Made by a program: the position numbers and the translations under genes. Below are positions 16,934 through 29,365 of a DNA stretch of 64,000 nt, piece after piece. The stretch's first letter is position 1. Each line of letters starts with the position of its first letter. The DNA is from Sapria himalayana (taxonomy: Eukaryota > Streptophyta > Magnoliopsida > Malpighiales > Rafflesiaceae): NCBI GenBank assembly GCA_029783825.1, contig JAREIK010001468.1, positions 3,518,261 to 3,582,260 on the forward strand. Reading direction: 5' to 3'. The notes under the pieces were generated by a model. The model searched no databases and was not told the origin of the DNA. It saw only the letters and a list, made by a program, of their open reading frames with translations.

Positions 16934-19900
16934 TTAGGCTTTCCACATCTTAGGCTTTACCTTCAAACAATCTTCTATTTCTCCCCTCCATATATGATAT
17001 AATGCAGCTGCAAATGTTGTCTTCCAAATCACGTTTGCTGGGCTATCTGTTGCATACTTGGCCTTGACTTCTTTGAAAATTTCTATTATGGATGCAGCTT
17101 TGCTTTTGATTTTCATCCAACCTTTGAGTCAATTCAATATAGTTTGTGAGTAGCTGCAATTAAAAAAATAAATGGTCCATTGTTTCCACATAAGTGTAGA
17201 ATTAATAGGACGTGCTTTCTAGAGTGGAGAATGCTTGATATTTTGTTCTAAGCCTTTTGTGCTTAATGATCCAGATATGTATTGTGTGCTTGGGCACATA
17301 TTTCTTCATCCATATCATTTTGGTCCATGATTTTTTTTATTGCATGCTCCAATAAGGATATTATATCCTTTGGATATTAATTTTCCTTTCTCACCCCATG
17401 AATCCAATAATTTCTTTGCTTGATACATTGATCTGGTTTTCTCAACGAAGATATCCCTTATTGAAACAAGAGTTTTCCAATGCGGTGGGTCATCTTTTAA
17501 AATCTGGTATTCCTATATGTCCTTTGTGTTAAGATATACATGGTGAACCCACTTAATCCACAACGTGTCTTCCTTTTTATTAATCCACCAAATAGTTTTG
17601 AGAAAAAATGATTTGTTCCACATGAATATTTTAAGAATGCTGAGACCTCTAATGGAGGTTGGCATGCACATTTTGGCCCAAACAACATTAGGCCTATATC
17701 TTTCCAATTTCGACTCTCCCTATAAGAATCTTCTGCACACATTATCGATCGTGTTTATAACATAGGCCAGGATGAGAAAAACTGAGAACCAATATCAATA
17801 CCTTGAACAATCGTGCGGAGCAACTCCAATCTCCCCGCTATTGAAATGATTTTACCCTCCCATTAGTGTATGGCCAAGGTAATTTTATTCAATTGGATAA
17901 ATAATTGCGAAGTTATAAGCCGGGTTGATGATAAAGGAATGCCAAGGAATACGAATGGAAAGGTACCCTTTTTAAGACCCGAAAAATTCCGAATATCCAT
18001 TTTAGTCTTTTGCCAAACCCCCCAAATAGAAGATATTCAATTTTGACGAGTTGATGTTTAGACCCGATACCTTCAAGAAGTCCTTTAATGAATCTAAGAT
18101 GATGTTGATCTAATTTCGATCTCCTTTAGAGAAAATAATTAAATCATCCACGTACATGAGGTGAGGTATTTTAAGGGGTGAGCATCCGGGATGATATGAG
18201 AATTGCTTCGAAGACATAGTTATGTTCAATTGTCTCGAGAGATACTTCATGCATAAGGCAAAGAGGTAAGGTGAGATTGAGTCTCCATGTCTAAGGCCCC
18301 TATTACCTTTGAAGAATCCATTAAGTTACCCATTAACGGAGATGAAGAATGAGGTAGTGCTTATGCACTCATAAATAATATCAATGAATCTTTTAGGAAA
18401 ATTTAATCCATAAAGGATTTCCTTGAAGAATTCCCATTCAATCGAGTCAAATACTTTTTGGATATCTAATTTGAGGAAGCATCTCGAAGAAATTCTATTC
18501 CTCACATATTTTCAAATTAATTCTTGTGCGAGTAGAAAATTATCGGAGATTAGTCTCCCTTTTATATATGCTCCTTGTGCTAGTTGATTAAACCACGCAT
18601 GACCAATTTTAGGCGAGAAGCTATAAGCTTGGAGTTGATTTTGTAGATCACATTACAGCAAGATATAGGCAGGTAGTCTTTAACTGTTGATGCATGTGAA
18701 GATTTCAAAATTAAGGAAATATAGGCATGGTTAATTTGTCTTAGCATTCTAATTGAATGGAAGAAGCTAGATACCGCTTGGATGACTTGACACTCGATCA
18801 CACTCCACGAGGACTTGAAAAATTTTATGGTGTACCCATTAGGGCCAGGTGACTTAGAATTCCCCATTGTGAAAAGAGCTTCTCTAATCTTTTCTAGGGT
18901 AAAAGTTAAGGAGAGTAGCTTATGATCTTCTTGTTGAAGAATCTTGCCCCCATTTAGAACCTGGCCATTTATCTTTTCTAGTCTACATGAAGTACCTAAG
19001 AGGCTTTTGTAGTATGATACAAAAGTTTCTAATGTCATCTTTAGATGATGTGCAGCTCCCATCTTCTCTTTCCAATGTCACAATTTTATTTTCGTAATTT
19101 AGAGTCATTAGGACATGAAAAAACTTCGTGCATCTATCTCTTTTCTTTATATAGCTGATTTTTGCTTTTTGCCTAAGAAATGACTATCTGCCTCTTTAAG
19201 CTTCCTCATCTTAATTTTGATAGTGATTTCCTCTTCCCTCGAGGCCTTGTTAGGGCATTTTAAAATTTCAGACTGGTAGCTCTTGGAGGGTTTTCCTGGT
19301 GAGAACCACCCGCATGCTAATATGTGTGTAGTATTTTTCATTTAGACTTCTTAAAAGATATTGTAACATTTATAAATTTTTATATAGCTGAAACATATAA
19401 GATGCTCTAGTTTCTTATTTCCAGCTTCTGCATAGTGTCGGTGCGAACTCGCTATGCGAGAGCCACATATTACAGAACTTAAATGAGGTTTTTCTTTGCA
19501 TATCATCCAACTCAGTAGATATTACTAACGGACAGTGATCAGAAAACACCCCTGGAGTTAGGAATCTTACATGACTGTCTAGACACAAATTTGTCCATTC
19601 ATCATTTACCATCACTTCATCTAACTTGCTGGAAACTCTACCATTGGTCCATGTGAAAAAGCTTTCAGATGAAGATAGGTCCTCAAGACTCAAACTTGAA
19701 GTGCATGTCAGGGCATCCTGTCACTTATAATTAGTTACTACTCTTCCTTCCACTCTATCAATACACAAAAGTGGAGAGTTGAGATCTCCCACCATGACCT
19801 ATGGAAAGGTGTTCGTTCTTTTATCCATTGGGTCCCTCCACAGTGCTCTCCTACAGATGATGGAGTGTAGGCTGTAGATAACAAAGAACTTGAAAGATAA

Positions 19901-20212
19901 ACTACTCTTCATATCTCGTGCTTGGAAGTACACGTGCTGCTGCATAGAGGAGATGACTTCTATGCATGTCGTTTGTTCGTTCCATAGGATTAGAATCCTA
20001 CCATTATTATAAGTGGAGAAGTTTTCAAGAGAATTATACTTTTTTAAGTTAGTCTTAATAAGCCAGGCAATTTTCTCGCTATTTAGCTTCGCTTATATGA
20101 CAACAAAGATGTCTATCCGATAGACATTAAATAACCTAAGGATTTATCCATGCCCGAGAGGGCAATCAAAGACCCTAACATTCCATGAAGCAATCTTCAT
20201 AGTCAATTTCAT
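16934..20212 (-). pseudogene. LINE ORF2 (endonuclease / reverse transcriptase), disabled
   Basis: The - strand start ATG is at 20212-20210, followed closely by KIASWNVRVF, the start of an APE endonuclease (SWNVRG type). The endonuclease C-terminal part (19693-19415) contains SESFFTWTN and GVFSDHCPLVI. The RT begins in the open stretch 19062-18580 (SPGPNGYTIKFFKSSW). The catalytic box MYVDD is intact at 18157-18143. Zf-RVT-like text lies at 17742-17497 and a final YHIW block at 17116-16934. Many stops and frame changes separate these pieces, so no functional protein is made. Confidence 0.85.
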
Positions 20213-21620
20213 TGTCTTTTTCTCTTTAGTATTTTGGTGCAACCATCCATTTTGTATTTACATAGCATTTATCTTGGTGTATATATGGTCCCCCCATAAC
20301 ATTCAGACTTTCAATGAAATCCCACCTCGATAATTCAGCACATATGCCACCCTTATCACATATATCACCCTTACATCCAATGTTAATAGAAATTCATGAT
20401 AATATACAACTCTCCCATTACACACATATATGTTCCTACAATATTTCCCCTCACATGGCAGTGACTCCCCTTTAATACACGGATACACCTTCAAGGCCCA
20501 ATTATTATAGATTGCATATCTACTCTTACAGTGTGTTTTTTATTTCTTAATATTATATCTAGTGGCCTTCCCACAACTCCCATACTGCCTAGAATTACCG
20601 AGGGCAAGTTTTAGCTCCGCCCATAGATACACTAAAAAAACCCCTAGGCAATCAAGAATTTCAAGCAGTGAGTTTCCCTTTTTCTTTTTGTTTGTTTTAC
20701 ACAGCATTAAGTAGAAACCACCCTGGAGCTCTGTGCATATAGTACTACCCATACAAATTAAATCTCTCCTTCTCACACTCACCCTGGGTCATAACATATC
20801 CCTTATAACTTTGCATGAAGTTGACAAATTCCAGCATATATTTGACTCTCTTACATTTATAACCATTCCCTATCCTATTTCACTCACATCTCTATGATAG
20901 TATTCGATTAAGCAAATTTAGTACCTCCACACATATTTCCTTAATAAAGACCCAACGCCTCATATATTCATTAATGTCAATTAGTGAGATGTAGAATTCG
21001 ATTATTTTCCAGTGAACATTTTTATTTTAAAGTTCATGTTTGTAGCACATGATTATCCATGCATCTTTGCTGGTTTGCCTTAGAGGCTTAGTAATTCCTC
21101 TCCTCCCTTGGTAGTGCACTTCACACCTGATTACATCATGATTTACATCGACCCTCATGGTTCCCACATATATTTCCCCATTATATCTCCTATAACAAAT
21201 GAATTCTACCCTTACATCTTGGTCCATGTGAACTGCCAGGGAGAGAGTTATTACAGGCTCTCTTGAGCTTCTCATCCGCACAATCACCTCCAAAAGCTGT
21301 TCCCAGCTTAGCCTATTAAAATCAGGTAGTTAGGAGCTAACCTATTTTCACCACTGTATATAATCATCCACAGATAACCATGCCATCATCCAAGAGGTGC
21401 CTCCATCACTTCCCAAAAATCCCTTAAATAAAGTAGAAAATGTATGTGAGTAAGTATAAAAGTTATCTCTCAATCCTACTCTCCAAAACTCTAACAGAAA
21501 AACCTCCAAACATGTAAACCAGCCACTAAATACCCATTTTTTGGGGGTTGAGTTCCCCATAGAGCCATCCATACAAGACCACAAGGGGTAGAGCCCTTCG
21601 GAGCTATTTCCTTCATCTTG
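20213..21620 (-). other. LINE spacer between ORF1 and ORF2
   Basis: This 1.4-kb interval has several short open stretches on the - strand (for example 21293-21027 and 20782-20540). None resembles a known LINE domain. It may be a long inter-ORF linker, a decayed insertion or captured sequence. Confidence 0.5.
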
Positions 21621-23711
21621 CCTTTGTTTCTAAGGTTTAGAGATGAGCCCTCCCTATCATTATTTGGGTCCTTTTTCCTCCTTGCTTTTACAATTGTAGA
21701 ACCATCGTTTATACCTTCATCAACCTCATTTGCCTATTCTGGCCTAGGGGATGTGGCTTTCACTTTTAGGGGATCATCAGAACATAGGCCTTCCTCGAGT
21801 GGGGACCGAGGCTCTTGTCTTCCTTCTACCTGATCTCGGGGTTCTGGATTTGTGTGTTCAACCTCCTTTTTTTCTTTTACCTGGCAGCTGCCTGAAAAAT
21901 TCCAAAATAAAGAACAGACATTACAAAATAAGGGGAGGCTTTCATATTGGATTGGTTGTTTGATTTTATATCCGTCGGAAAAGATTAAAAAGATTTCATC
22001 CATTAGGCCTCTACTCGAATCAATCTCAACCAATACTTTCGCGAATATAATTTTTGAGATATTAGATATGAGCTTGTCCATGTGTAGGGACTGTCCAAGG
22101 CAGCTGGTTGCTTTACTCATCCCTAATGGGTTCCATGAGTGGATGGAAAAGTTTGACAGCTTTACCTATATTAGAATCCTAGCCATTTCTTTTAATCCAT
22201 AATGAAATCTCATTAGAAGTGGTTTCACGTAAAAAGCCCGGCCAAACACTAAGAAAGTACCCATTTTTAGTATTTTTTCTGCTTCCTCTGCGTTATTATA
22301 TTTGAAAAATGATCCAGTCTCTCAGGTGCTAGATGACTTTTGGAGTAACTCTCCATTATTCCTCCATAAATCTTTTTAATAAGAGCTGTCCAATATTTTT
22401 AGTTACGAAATATCCCACAAGGCTGTATTTCCAGTACTCTATCTCGAGGAGTAAGTCACTCTTCTCAAAGTAGGCACCACTGGGCAGTTTAGAAGGGTAA
22501 TAGGATAATTTTGTAGTATTGGCTAGGGCCCTATTGCCCGCAAATATATTGCTCCAAAGAGCTTTATTTCTCTCGAATATTTTGTGCTTGGGTGCTACCC
22601 ATTTTGCCCTGCACCCTTCTGGTGCTCAGATACTTTATTTACCTGCATTTCTGGCTTTGAGGTTATGGGCTTCCATTCCCTTCGGCCTCTATTCTTAGCA
22701 AACTACGGGTTTCTTATGGGTTTCTCCCATTAGATGGGGATTATCCCTATTCTTATGAATAAAGTCTTAACTTTTAACATGTTCATTGTGCTCATCTTTA
22801 CCTCCCATGTCATTATTAACTTCTACCATAGGTTCACTATCCCGTGAAAAATTAGGGAACTGGTTATGAGATCCACCATTTAGTGTTGAGCAGGCTCCAT
22901 AGTTTCCACTTGAGCCAGCATTTGAACTACTAGAGTTATGCGAAAAGAAGTCATATCCTCTCGAGTGTTCCTTACTCCGGTCATTTGGGGAGTCACCAAT
23001 TTTACTAGACATACTTATCATTTTAGGCAAATGTATTTCCGCGTGTTCATTTGTATCAGAAGTAATGGTCATGTTCGTTTCAAAATTTCTAGGATAATGA
23101 AATGTACCTTTATTGCATTCCTCCATGTACTGCTCATTATCAATCGAGACAATTCGTGTTTGGGTATTTTTAATATCACCCCCATTATAGTTCATATTAG
23201 GAGCGGAAGATCCAGCATTTCTGTTTGAAACAAAATAAATTATACCTTCATTCACAAAGACACCTCTTACCGAGTGTTCACCATCATCTCTGCCAGGCTC
23301 AGCGGGGTGGATTTCTTAATTTCCACCAGTGTTTCTTTCCACAATATCATTTAAAACATTCGGAACATCATTAAAATCAAAATTAATACATGATTTTCCA
23401 TTATTATCAGGTGGAATCTCATTCTCACAAAGATTCTTTGAGGATAACTCATTCGGGACAACCAAGTTATTACCGTAGTTAAATTTTTGGCTATATCCAT
23501 CATCAATTAGGTACTCAATTGTGTCTGAATCATATTCCAAACATACTACAATCTTTTTTCTTTAGACTTGCTCATTCAATTTGCACAAGAGCTTCGATGT
23601 TGGTGATGGAGATGAAACAAGCACTTATGGCTCCGGATGACTTTCGACAGCTCTTAGGGTTTCATTCATTTTATTATCATAGGAAATATCAGGCGGTCCC
23701 TTAGTTCCCAT
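21620..23711 (-). pseudogene. LINE ORF1 (DUF4283 / CCHC-type nucleic-acid-binding protein), disabled
   Basis: The - strand ATG at 23711-23709 opens MGTKGPPDISYDNKMNETLR, which soon hits a stop. Hydrophilic Asn/Ser-rich open stretches follow (23540-23316, 23255-22767). The C-terminal stretch 22120-21734 contains IIFAKVLVEIDSSRGL and LPLFCNVC, as in the DUF4283-to-zinc-knuckle region of plant LINE ORF1. Stops and frameshifts are frequent. Confidence 0.7.
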
Positions 23712-24394
23712 CTTGATATATTAATTTGAAACTGCACCAAGCGCCTAAGTTACAGAAACATAACAAAAATATAATAAAAATATTTCTTTTGTCCGATTCT
23801 AAGCCTTCCAAGGCTGGAATTTGCAAATTTTTTTAAGATTTTGAGAATACTTTGGGATGAGAGAGGGAGAAGATAAAACTTCGACCTTATCATACTTAAT
23901 AATAGCCAACTTAACTTTAATATAATATAAATCTATCTGTCATTTTTATTATTTTTTGGAAATAATTCATATAACAACTTACAAATTTCATCAAAATACA
24001 TTTCTAAAAAATGATGTTTTGCCTTTAAATTAAATAGTCTAGTCATCATAGATAACTTTGAGTGACCATATACGAATTACTTGGCAAATCTCTTCTTTTG
24101 ATGCTTTCAGCATTCCATAAAATTCTTTTGTTGTTTATTTTGGGATATCGTCGAAGATATCCTGATTGAATGAATGACAAAAAACATGCTTCAATATGAC
24201 TCCACAATTCATATGTATTGTTAGGATTAACATATTTCATTGTAACATTTGAATCAATACTTTTATGTATATAATGCTTTGTTATATGTGGCACAATTAT
24301 TTTCTTATGTTTATACTAAACATAAAAGTTTCTAATAAATAAATTTTTGCAAGATGGAATTGCATAGTAATAATATAATGAATTCTCCGATTAT

Positions 24395-24560
24395 AATATT
24401 AATAATTTTTACAAGGGCATCTTATTTTTGTTTTATTTTTATCCATTATTTGAGTGTTCTTTTCAGCAAATCCAACAAACTCTTCAATCCCCGCTACAAA
24501 CTTATCTGTCAGAAACTCATCTCTTGATTTGACTTTCATCTATTCATAATCAATTCGTAT
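24395..24560 (-). pseudogene. CACTA transposase-associated domain fragment
   Basis: The translation reads SRDEFLTDKFVAGIEEFVGF followed by AEKN, then after stops AIPSCKN. This fits the N-terminal transposase-associated domain (PF13963) of CACTA transposases, with its CPCxxC region mutated. An open stretch further along (24294-24046, - strand) probably continues the element but shows no clear domain. Confidence 0.65.
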
Positions 24561-25049
24561 AATATTTTCCATTCCTATTACATATAATACCAATATTTAT
24601 TTAATACTTATAATATAGTAACTTATTAATTATTTTACATAAATGTCATAAATAAGTTGTAATCACTCCCTCAATATGTAAGTTTGTATTTAAATTAATA
24701 GATTGGGATTGCATTAATCTTTTAAAATTTTAGCAATTGCTTTAATTTATATTTTTCTGATAAAGAAAAAAAAAGAAATATTTAAGATTCATCTATTAAG
24801 GATAAAATCATAAAAATAAAGCAACAAATCATATAAAATAAAAAAATAATCAGACATGCTAAAGGCATAAATAAAATATATTTTTTCACAAAAAAATCAA
24901 AAAATTAATTCATATCAAAGTATTACTCTCCTCAACTTGTATAGACATAAAATTAAGGAGAATGTCTGCTTTCCTAACATTCAGTCGGTTGACACTCACA
25001 TACCTTTATTGTCTACAAACATGTTAAAGTATATCAAAATAGATTAATT

Positions 25050-25210
25050 AAAAAGTGTGTGTGTGTGTGTGTGTGTGTATTCACATATGTAACACCCAAA
25101 TGAAAAGTGCACTATAATAACACACACACACACACATATTGCGTACCTCCATAAATGATGAATAAGTCGACAGAATGATTTTAGTGTGTGTGTGTGTGTG
25201 TGTGTGTTAC
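25050..25210. repeat. GT/CA microsatellite cluster
   Basis: (GT)n at about 25053-25078, (CA)n at about 25121-25137 and (GT)n at about 25181-25207 form an inverted arrangement inside the CACTA 5' region. Confidence 0.85.
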
Positions 25211-25909
25211 ATGTAAGTAATAAATTAAAATTACAAAACACTATGAATGATGATTAGGACAACAAACACAACCACATAGGAAATCAACGCCAGTTAAGTC
25301 GATGGATGATGAAAGATTGGTGCTTAATTTGATTTGCTCAAAACCTAAACTAATTTTTGAAATGACGAAGTATTTTTCCATAAAATCAATTAACGTGAAA
25401 TAGTGACCGAATAAGTTTTTGTTACAAAAATAGTGGCAGGATTCAATCTTGTCACCAAATTCATAAATGTCTGATATTGATGAAATGAGTTTCTCTTTTA
25501 AAAACAAAGAAGAAATTTAATTTCGTCGCCAAATTCTGAAAAATATATATTGTCCATTTCAAAACTAATTGAAATGGAATTCAATTTTGCCATAATTTTT
25601 AAAGAATTTATTATTTTCAATAACAGATACAAATAGAAATGAAAATGTATGTCGCTGGATACTATGTTACTTTATCTGTCAATGTCCTCTAATGATAATA
25701 GTGATAGAAAGTTAATCTATTTCAATTTCAATCTCTAATTATGTTTATATTTTATGTGAAATTATTCGTGCCTTAAATAATGATAGATAATTATTTTGCT
25801 TCTAAATTTTGTAGCAATGTTTCTTTTCTATTTCAAATCAATTTCTAACTTTGGAAACAAAATTGGACATCTCTATTTTTCATTTATATTTCATCATTAT
25901 CTTTTAGTG

Positions 25910-27177
25910 TGTGTGTGTGTGTTTGTGTTTGTGTTTGTGTAGGATATATAGACTTATATATAAATGTATATACACACACATATAGGTATATGTGTATATA
26001 TATATACAAAAAATTTAAAAAATTAAAATTCCTACACAAAGTATGCGTGGGACATCTTTTCAAACACAAATTTTCATTTTTGAACGACCGTGTTTATGTT
26101 TAAATATATGGTTTTCATTTTATTTTTTATTTGGTTTTTTGAAAGTTGTTTTGAGAAATCTCATTTGTTTTTTTTTAACTGCTTAGAATCTAAAAAATAA
26201 TGGTTTTACAATTTTGAGAACCAAAAACATCAATATTTTATATTTTAAGATATTTCTTAGCAAAACTTTATGATTTGTAGACCTAGTCCTAAATATTTTT
26301 AGATTGGAGCCTAAACATAATTATACCTTTAATGTTTAACAAATATCACTTTAAAATAAATTTCATTTATTTTCATGTTACCCCAAAAAGGTAAAACTCA
26401 TAAATACCTTCACCTTCACGCTATTATTAAAAAACAATAAAAATACAATTTTTTTTTCAAAAACAATGATAAATATATTTATAATTATATGTATCATGAT
26501 AATCTTATAAATATGTATTTATACATATAAGTATACACCTATATACGTGTTTATAATTATATAAACAAAGATGTGTGTGTGTGTGCGTGTGTGTTGTGTA
26601 TGTTTTTTAATAAATATATTTATAATGGAAAATTAAAAATATATACATGTTAATAAATGTATATAACTATGTGTCTATATACATCCTTCCGAAAACATGT
26701 ATATTATATATATATATGTGTGTATAGACACAAACACTCACACACATATATTGCATACATATACACTAAATGTATGTGTGTATGTATAAATATGTTTATA
26801 CAAAAAATTTAGTGTATATTTTCAAAACAAATATTTACACATTTATACGGTCATGCATAAACAAATATAAAAACTTAAACAAATACGCTAATACATACAT
26901 TTTTGAAACATAGTAAATGTATAAATTTGTATACATTTAAACATCTATATGTTTATACTATATATGCATGCGTATAAACATAAAATGTAAAAACATATAC
27001 ATTTATATGTTTTGAAAATATACACAATCTCTTGTATAAACATAGGTATACATATAAAAATGTATCCGTCAAACATCAATTTTTAAGTATATCTATGTTT
27101 ATGCATAACCATGAACATGCATAAAATTGTATGTTTTGAAAATACACACCATATTTTTTGTATGAACATAATTATAC
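25910..27177. other. AT-rich intergenic DNA with GT and TATACA repeats
   Basis: (GT)n starts at 25905. The interval 26450-27170 is a degenerate mesh of ATATAC/TGTTTATA/CATGTATA words. No coding or RNA gene is recognised. Confidence 0.6.
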
Positions 27178-27185
27178 ATGTACAT

Positions 27186-27628
27186 TATAGGTGTCAAATG
27201 GGCCGGACAGCCTGGGCTCAAATCTAAGCCCAGCCCATTTTTAACGTGCTTGGCTTGGCACGACACGCTGCAGTAGCATGCCCGGGGCCGTGCCAGTCGC
27301 ACCCTCAGCACAAACCATGACATGCCGTGCCGAGTGTTTTCAGCCGACACGTAGGCACAACACGAGTGACCATGCATCGAGCAATGCCTGATGAGGAGAT
27401 GACCCGATAACGCCTGATGAGTGACGGCGGCGTTGTGCCGAAACCTTAATTTTCTAAAAAATCTACTGACCCAACTCGAACCAGCCAGAACTTGGGCAGA
27501 TTTCGGGTCACAAGCCCGTGTCGAGTATACCCTTCAAGGAACTGTGCCATGCCAGGCACAACACGCCAACCTACTTGTGCCAGAAAAATGGGCCGGCTCA
27601 GCCCAGTTCGTCCCATTTGACACCTCTG
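27186..27628. mobile_element. Non-autonomous hAT element with 8-bp target duplication
   Basis: The left end is TATAGGTGTCAAATGGGCC and the right end is CGTCCCATTTGACACCTCTG, which are inverted copies. They are flanked by the 8-bp direct repeat ATGTACAT at 27178-27185 and 27629-27636, the target duplication size of hAT transposons. The 443-bp interior is GC-rich with CCCGTGCCG/CGGCACGG words and has no transposase. Confidence 0.88.
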
Positions 27629-27636
27629 ATGTACAT

Positions 27637-28380
27637 GCATATGTATACTATATATTTGTTAGTACATGATGATTCATGTCTACCACACACGCGTATAGTA
27701 TATATGTTCTCAAAAAGATATATAAACATATTATCTTTATATGTTTATTAACATGTATATCTTTTACTTTATAAATATTATATACTTTAAAAATATATGT
27801 ATATAAGTATGCATATACATGCATACTTATACTTACAAATACATATATTTGCAAGCTTATCATTATGCATATAATTGTCCATATATATAACATAGTTTTC
27901 TTTTAAAAAAAAAAATTATTATGTTTTAATAATGATGTGTAGGGAAGGTATTTATGAGTTTTAATTATTTAGGGTTAAAAAAAATTAAAATTTATGGTTA
28001 GCTACTTTTTGTTTAAATCTCAAGGGGAAATGATTTTTATTAAATATTTTAAAATGAGTTTATTAACACTTAACTTAATTTTAACTTTGATAAATATTTT
28101 GTTAAAAAGTTTTGATTGGGGATATTAAAGTATACATATTTTTATTTTGAGATCCATAAATATAATATTCTTTTTTTTTTCTTATTTTTTTCTTTTATCA
28201 TTTCTTCTTTTTTTTTCTAATATTCTAATTTATTTGAGTTAACTTTCACTTCTATTATTCAAACCTCCCATGGTGTTGTATTGTTTTTGAAATTCTAACA
28301 ATGTCACAAATAACAATAAAAATTAAACATATCATTTATTAAATAAAACCAAATTTAATAATTAATTAGATTTAATTAAA
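27637..28380. other. AT-rich intergenic DNA
   Basis: There are degenerate TATACATA words to about 27900, then plain AT-rich sequence. No feature is recognised. Confidence 0.6.
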
Positions 28381-28975
28381 TTAACTCTCACACAGACACA
28401 CACACAAACAAACACTAACAAACAAACACACACACACAAACGCACACATACAAAGAGAGAGAGAGAGAGAGACACATATGCATGAGTGCGATATGCACAC
28501 ACACAAACGCACACATACAAAGAGAGAGAGAGAGAGACACATATGCATGAGTGCGATATGCACACACACAAACACAAATGCAGAGAGAGAGACATATGCG
28601 TGAGTGTGATATGTACACACACGCATACACACATATATAACATGCATGAGTGTGATATTTACACACACACACACACACATATATAACATGTATGAGTCTG
28701 ATATTTATATACACACACACACATATAAATATAAATAAAATATAAATATAAATATAAATAAATAAATAATAAATAAATAAATATATGTGTGTGTGTGTGT
28801 GTGCGCGTGTATGTGTGCAAGTGTGATATATATGTACACACACACACACATGCGTGAGTGTGATATGTATGTATACACAAACACACACACATATGCATGA
28901 TGTAGTGTGATATGTATATATATGCACACACATTCATATATGCATGTGTGATAAAATGTATATATGTACTCACGT
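28381..28975. repeat. CA/GA compound minisatellite
   Basis: Units of about 45-70 bp share GCATGAGTGCGATATGCACAC, reduced here to the core TGAGTGYGATAT. The core is seen near 28482, 28549, 28602, 28646, 28692 and 28854, with (CA)n and (GA)n between. An AAATAAATATAAA block interrupts the array at about 28725-28785. All long reading frames here are repeat translations. Confidence 0.85.
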
Positions 28976-28997
28976 ACAATTATACATATATGTACAC

Positions 28998-29365
28998 TCT
29001 TACACATGCATATTCGTACCTACCTATCCACACACACACACATGCATATACTTACCTACCTATCCACACACACACACACACACACACACACATGCATATA
29101 CGTAACTGCCTATCCACACACACACATACGTACCTGCCTATCCACACAAACACATATACGTACATGCCTATCCACACGCACACACACACACACACACACA
29201 CGCATATACGTACCTGCCTATCCATACGCGCACACACACGCGCGCATATACCTAACCTGCCTATCCACACACACACACACACACACTCATATACTTACCT
29301 GCCTATCCGTGCACAAACAGGTGCGTGTATATACATACTTACCTGCATACCCGTACACACATACA
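28998..29365. repeat. ACGTACCTGCCTATCC(CA)n minisatellite upstream of the IRE-like gene
   Basis: About ten copies of a unit CATATACGTACCTGCCTATC plus a variable (CA)n tail lie head to tail. They end about 500 bp before the IRE-like start codon. Variants (TACTTACCTACC, CGTAACTGCC, CCTAACCTGCC) mark individual units. Confidence 0.9.

Larger units (their letters stand above)
16930..23800 (-). mobile_element. L1-like LINE nested in the CACTA element
   Basis: A complete but dead plant L1-type LINE lies on the - strand. It has ORF1 (about 23711-21620), an unexplained spacer (21620-20213) and ORF2 with an APE-type endonuclease, a reverse transcriptase and a zf-RVT-like C-terminus (20212-16934). It separates the CACTA transposase-associated domain from tnp2 and has the same orientation. 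The ends and target duplication were not resolved; the 3' end falls between about 16700 and 16934. Confidence 0.8.
13900..25909 (-). mobile_element. Decayed CACTA (En/Spm) transposon, interrupted by a LINE
   Basis: Four pieces of a TNP2-type transposase lie in the right order on the - strand: the transposase-associated domain (about 24.4-24.56 kb), tnp2 (16.2-16.7 kb), DUF4218 (15.28-15.88 kb) and DUF4216 (14.15-14.4 kb). A LINE fills the gap between the first two. At 25.26-25.87 kb, sequences such as TTTCGTCGCCAAATTC resemble CACTA subterminal repeats. A possible 5' terminus CACTAAAAGATAATG (- strand) ends at 25909. The 3' terminus was not found, so the left limit is approximate. Stops and frameshifts are present in every piece. 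Confidence 0.7.

Noticed and set aside
21618..22202. + strand open frames
   Set aside because: They are antisense to LINE ORF1, whose - strand frame matches the known protein.
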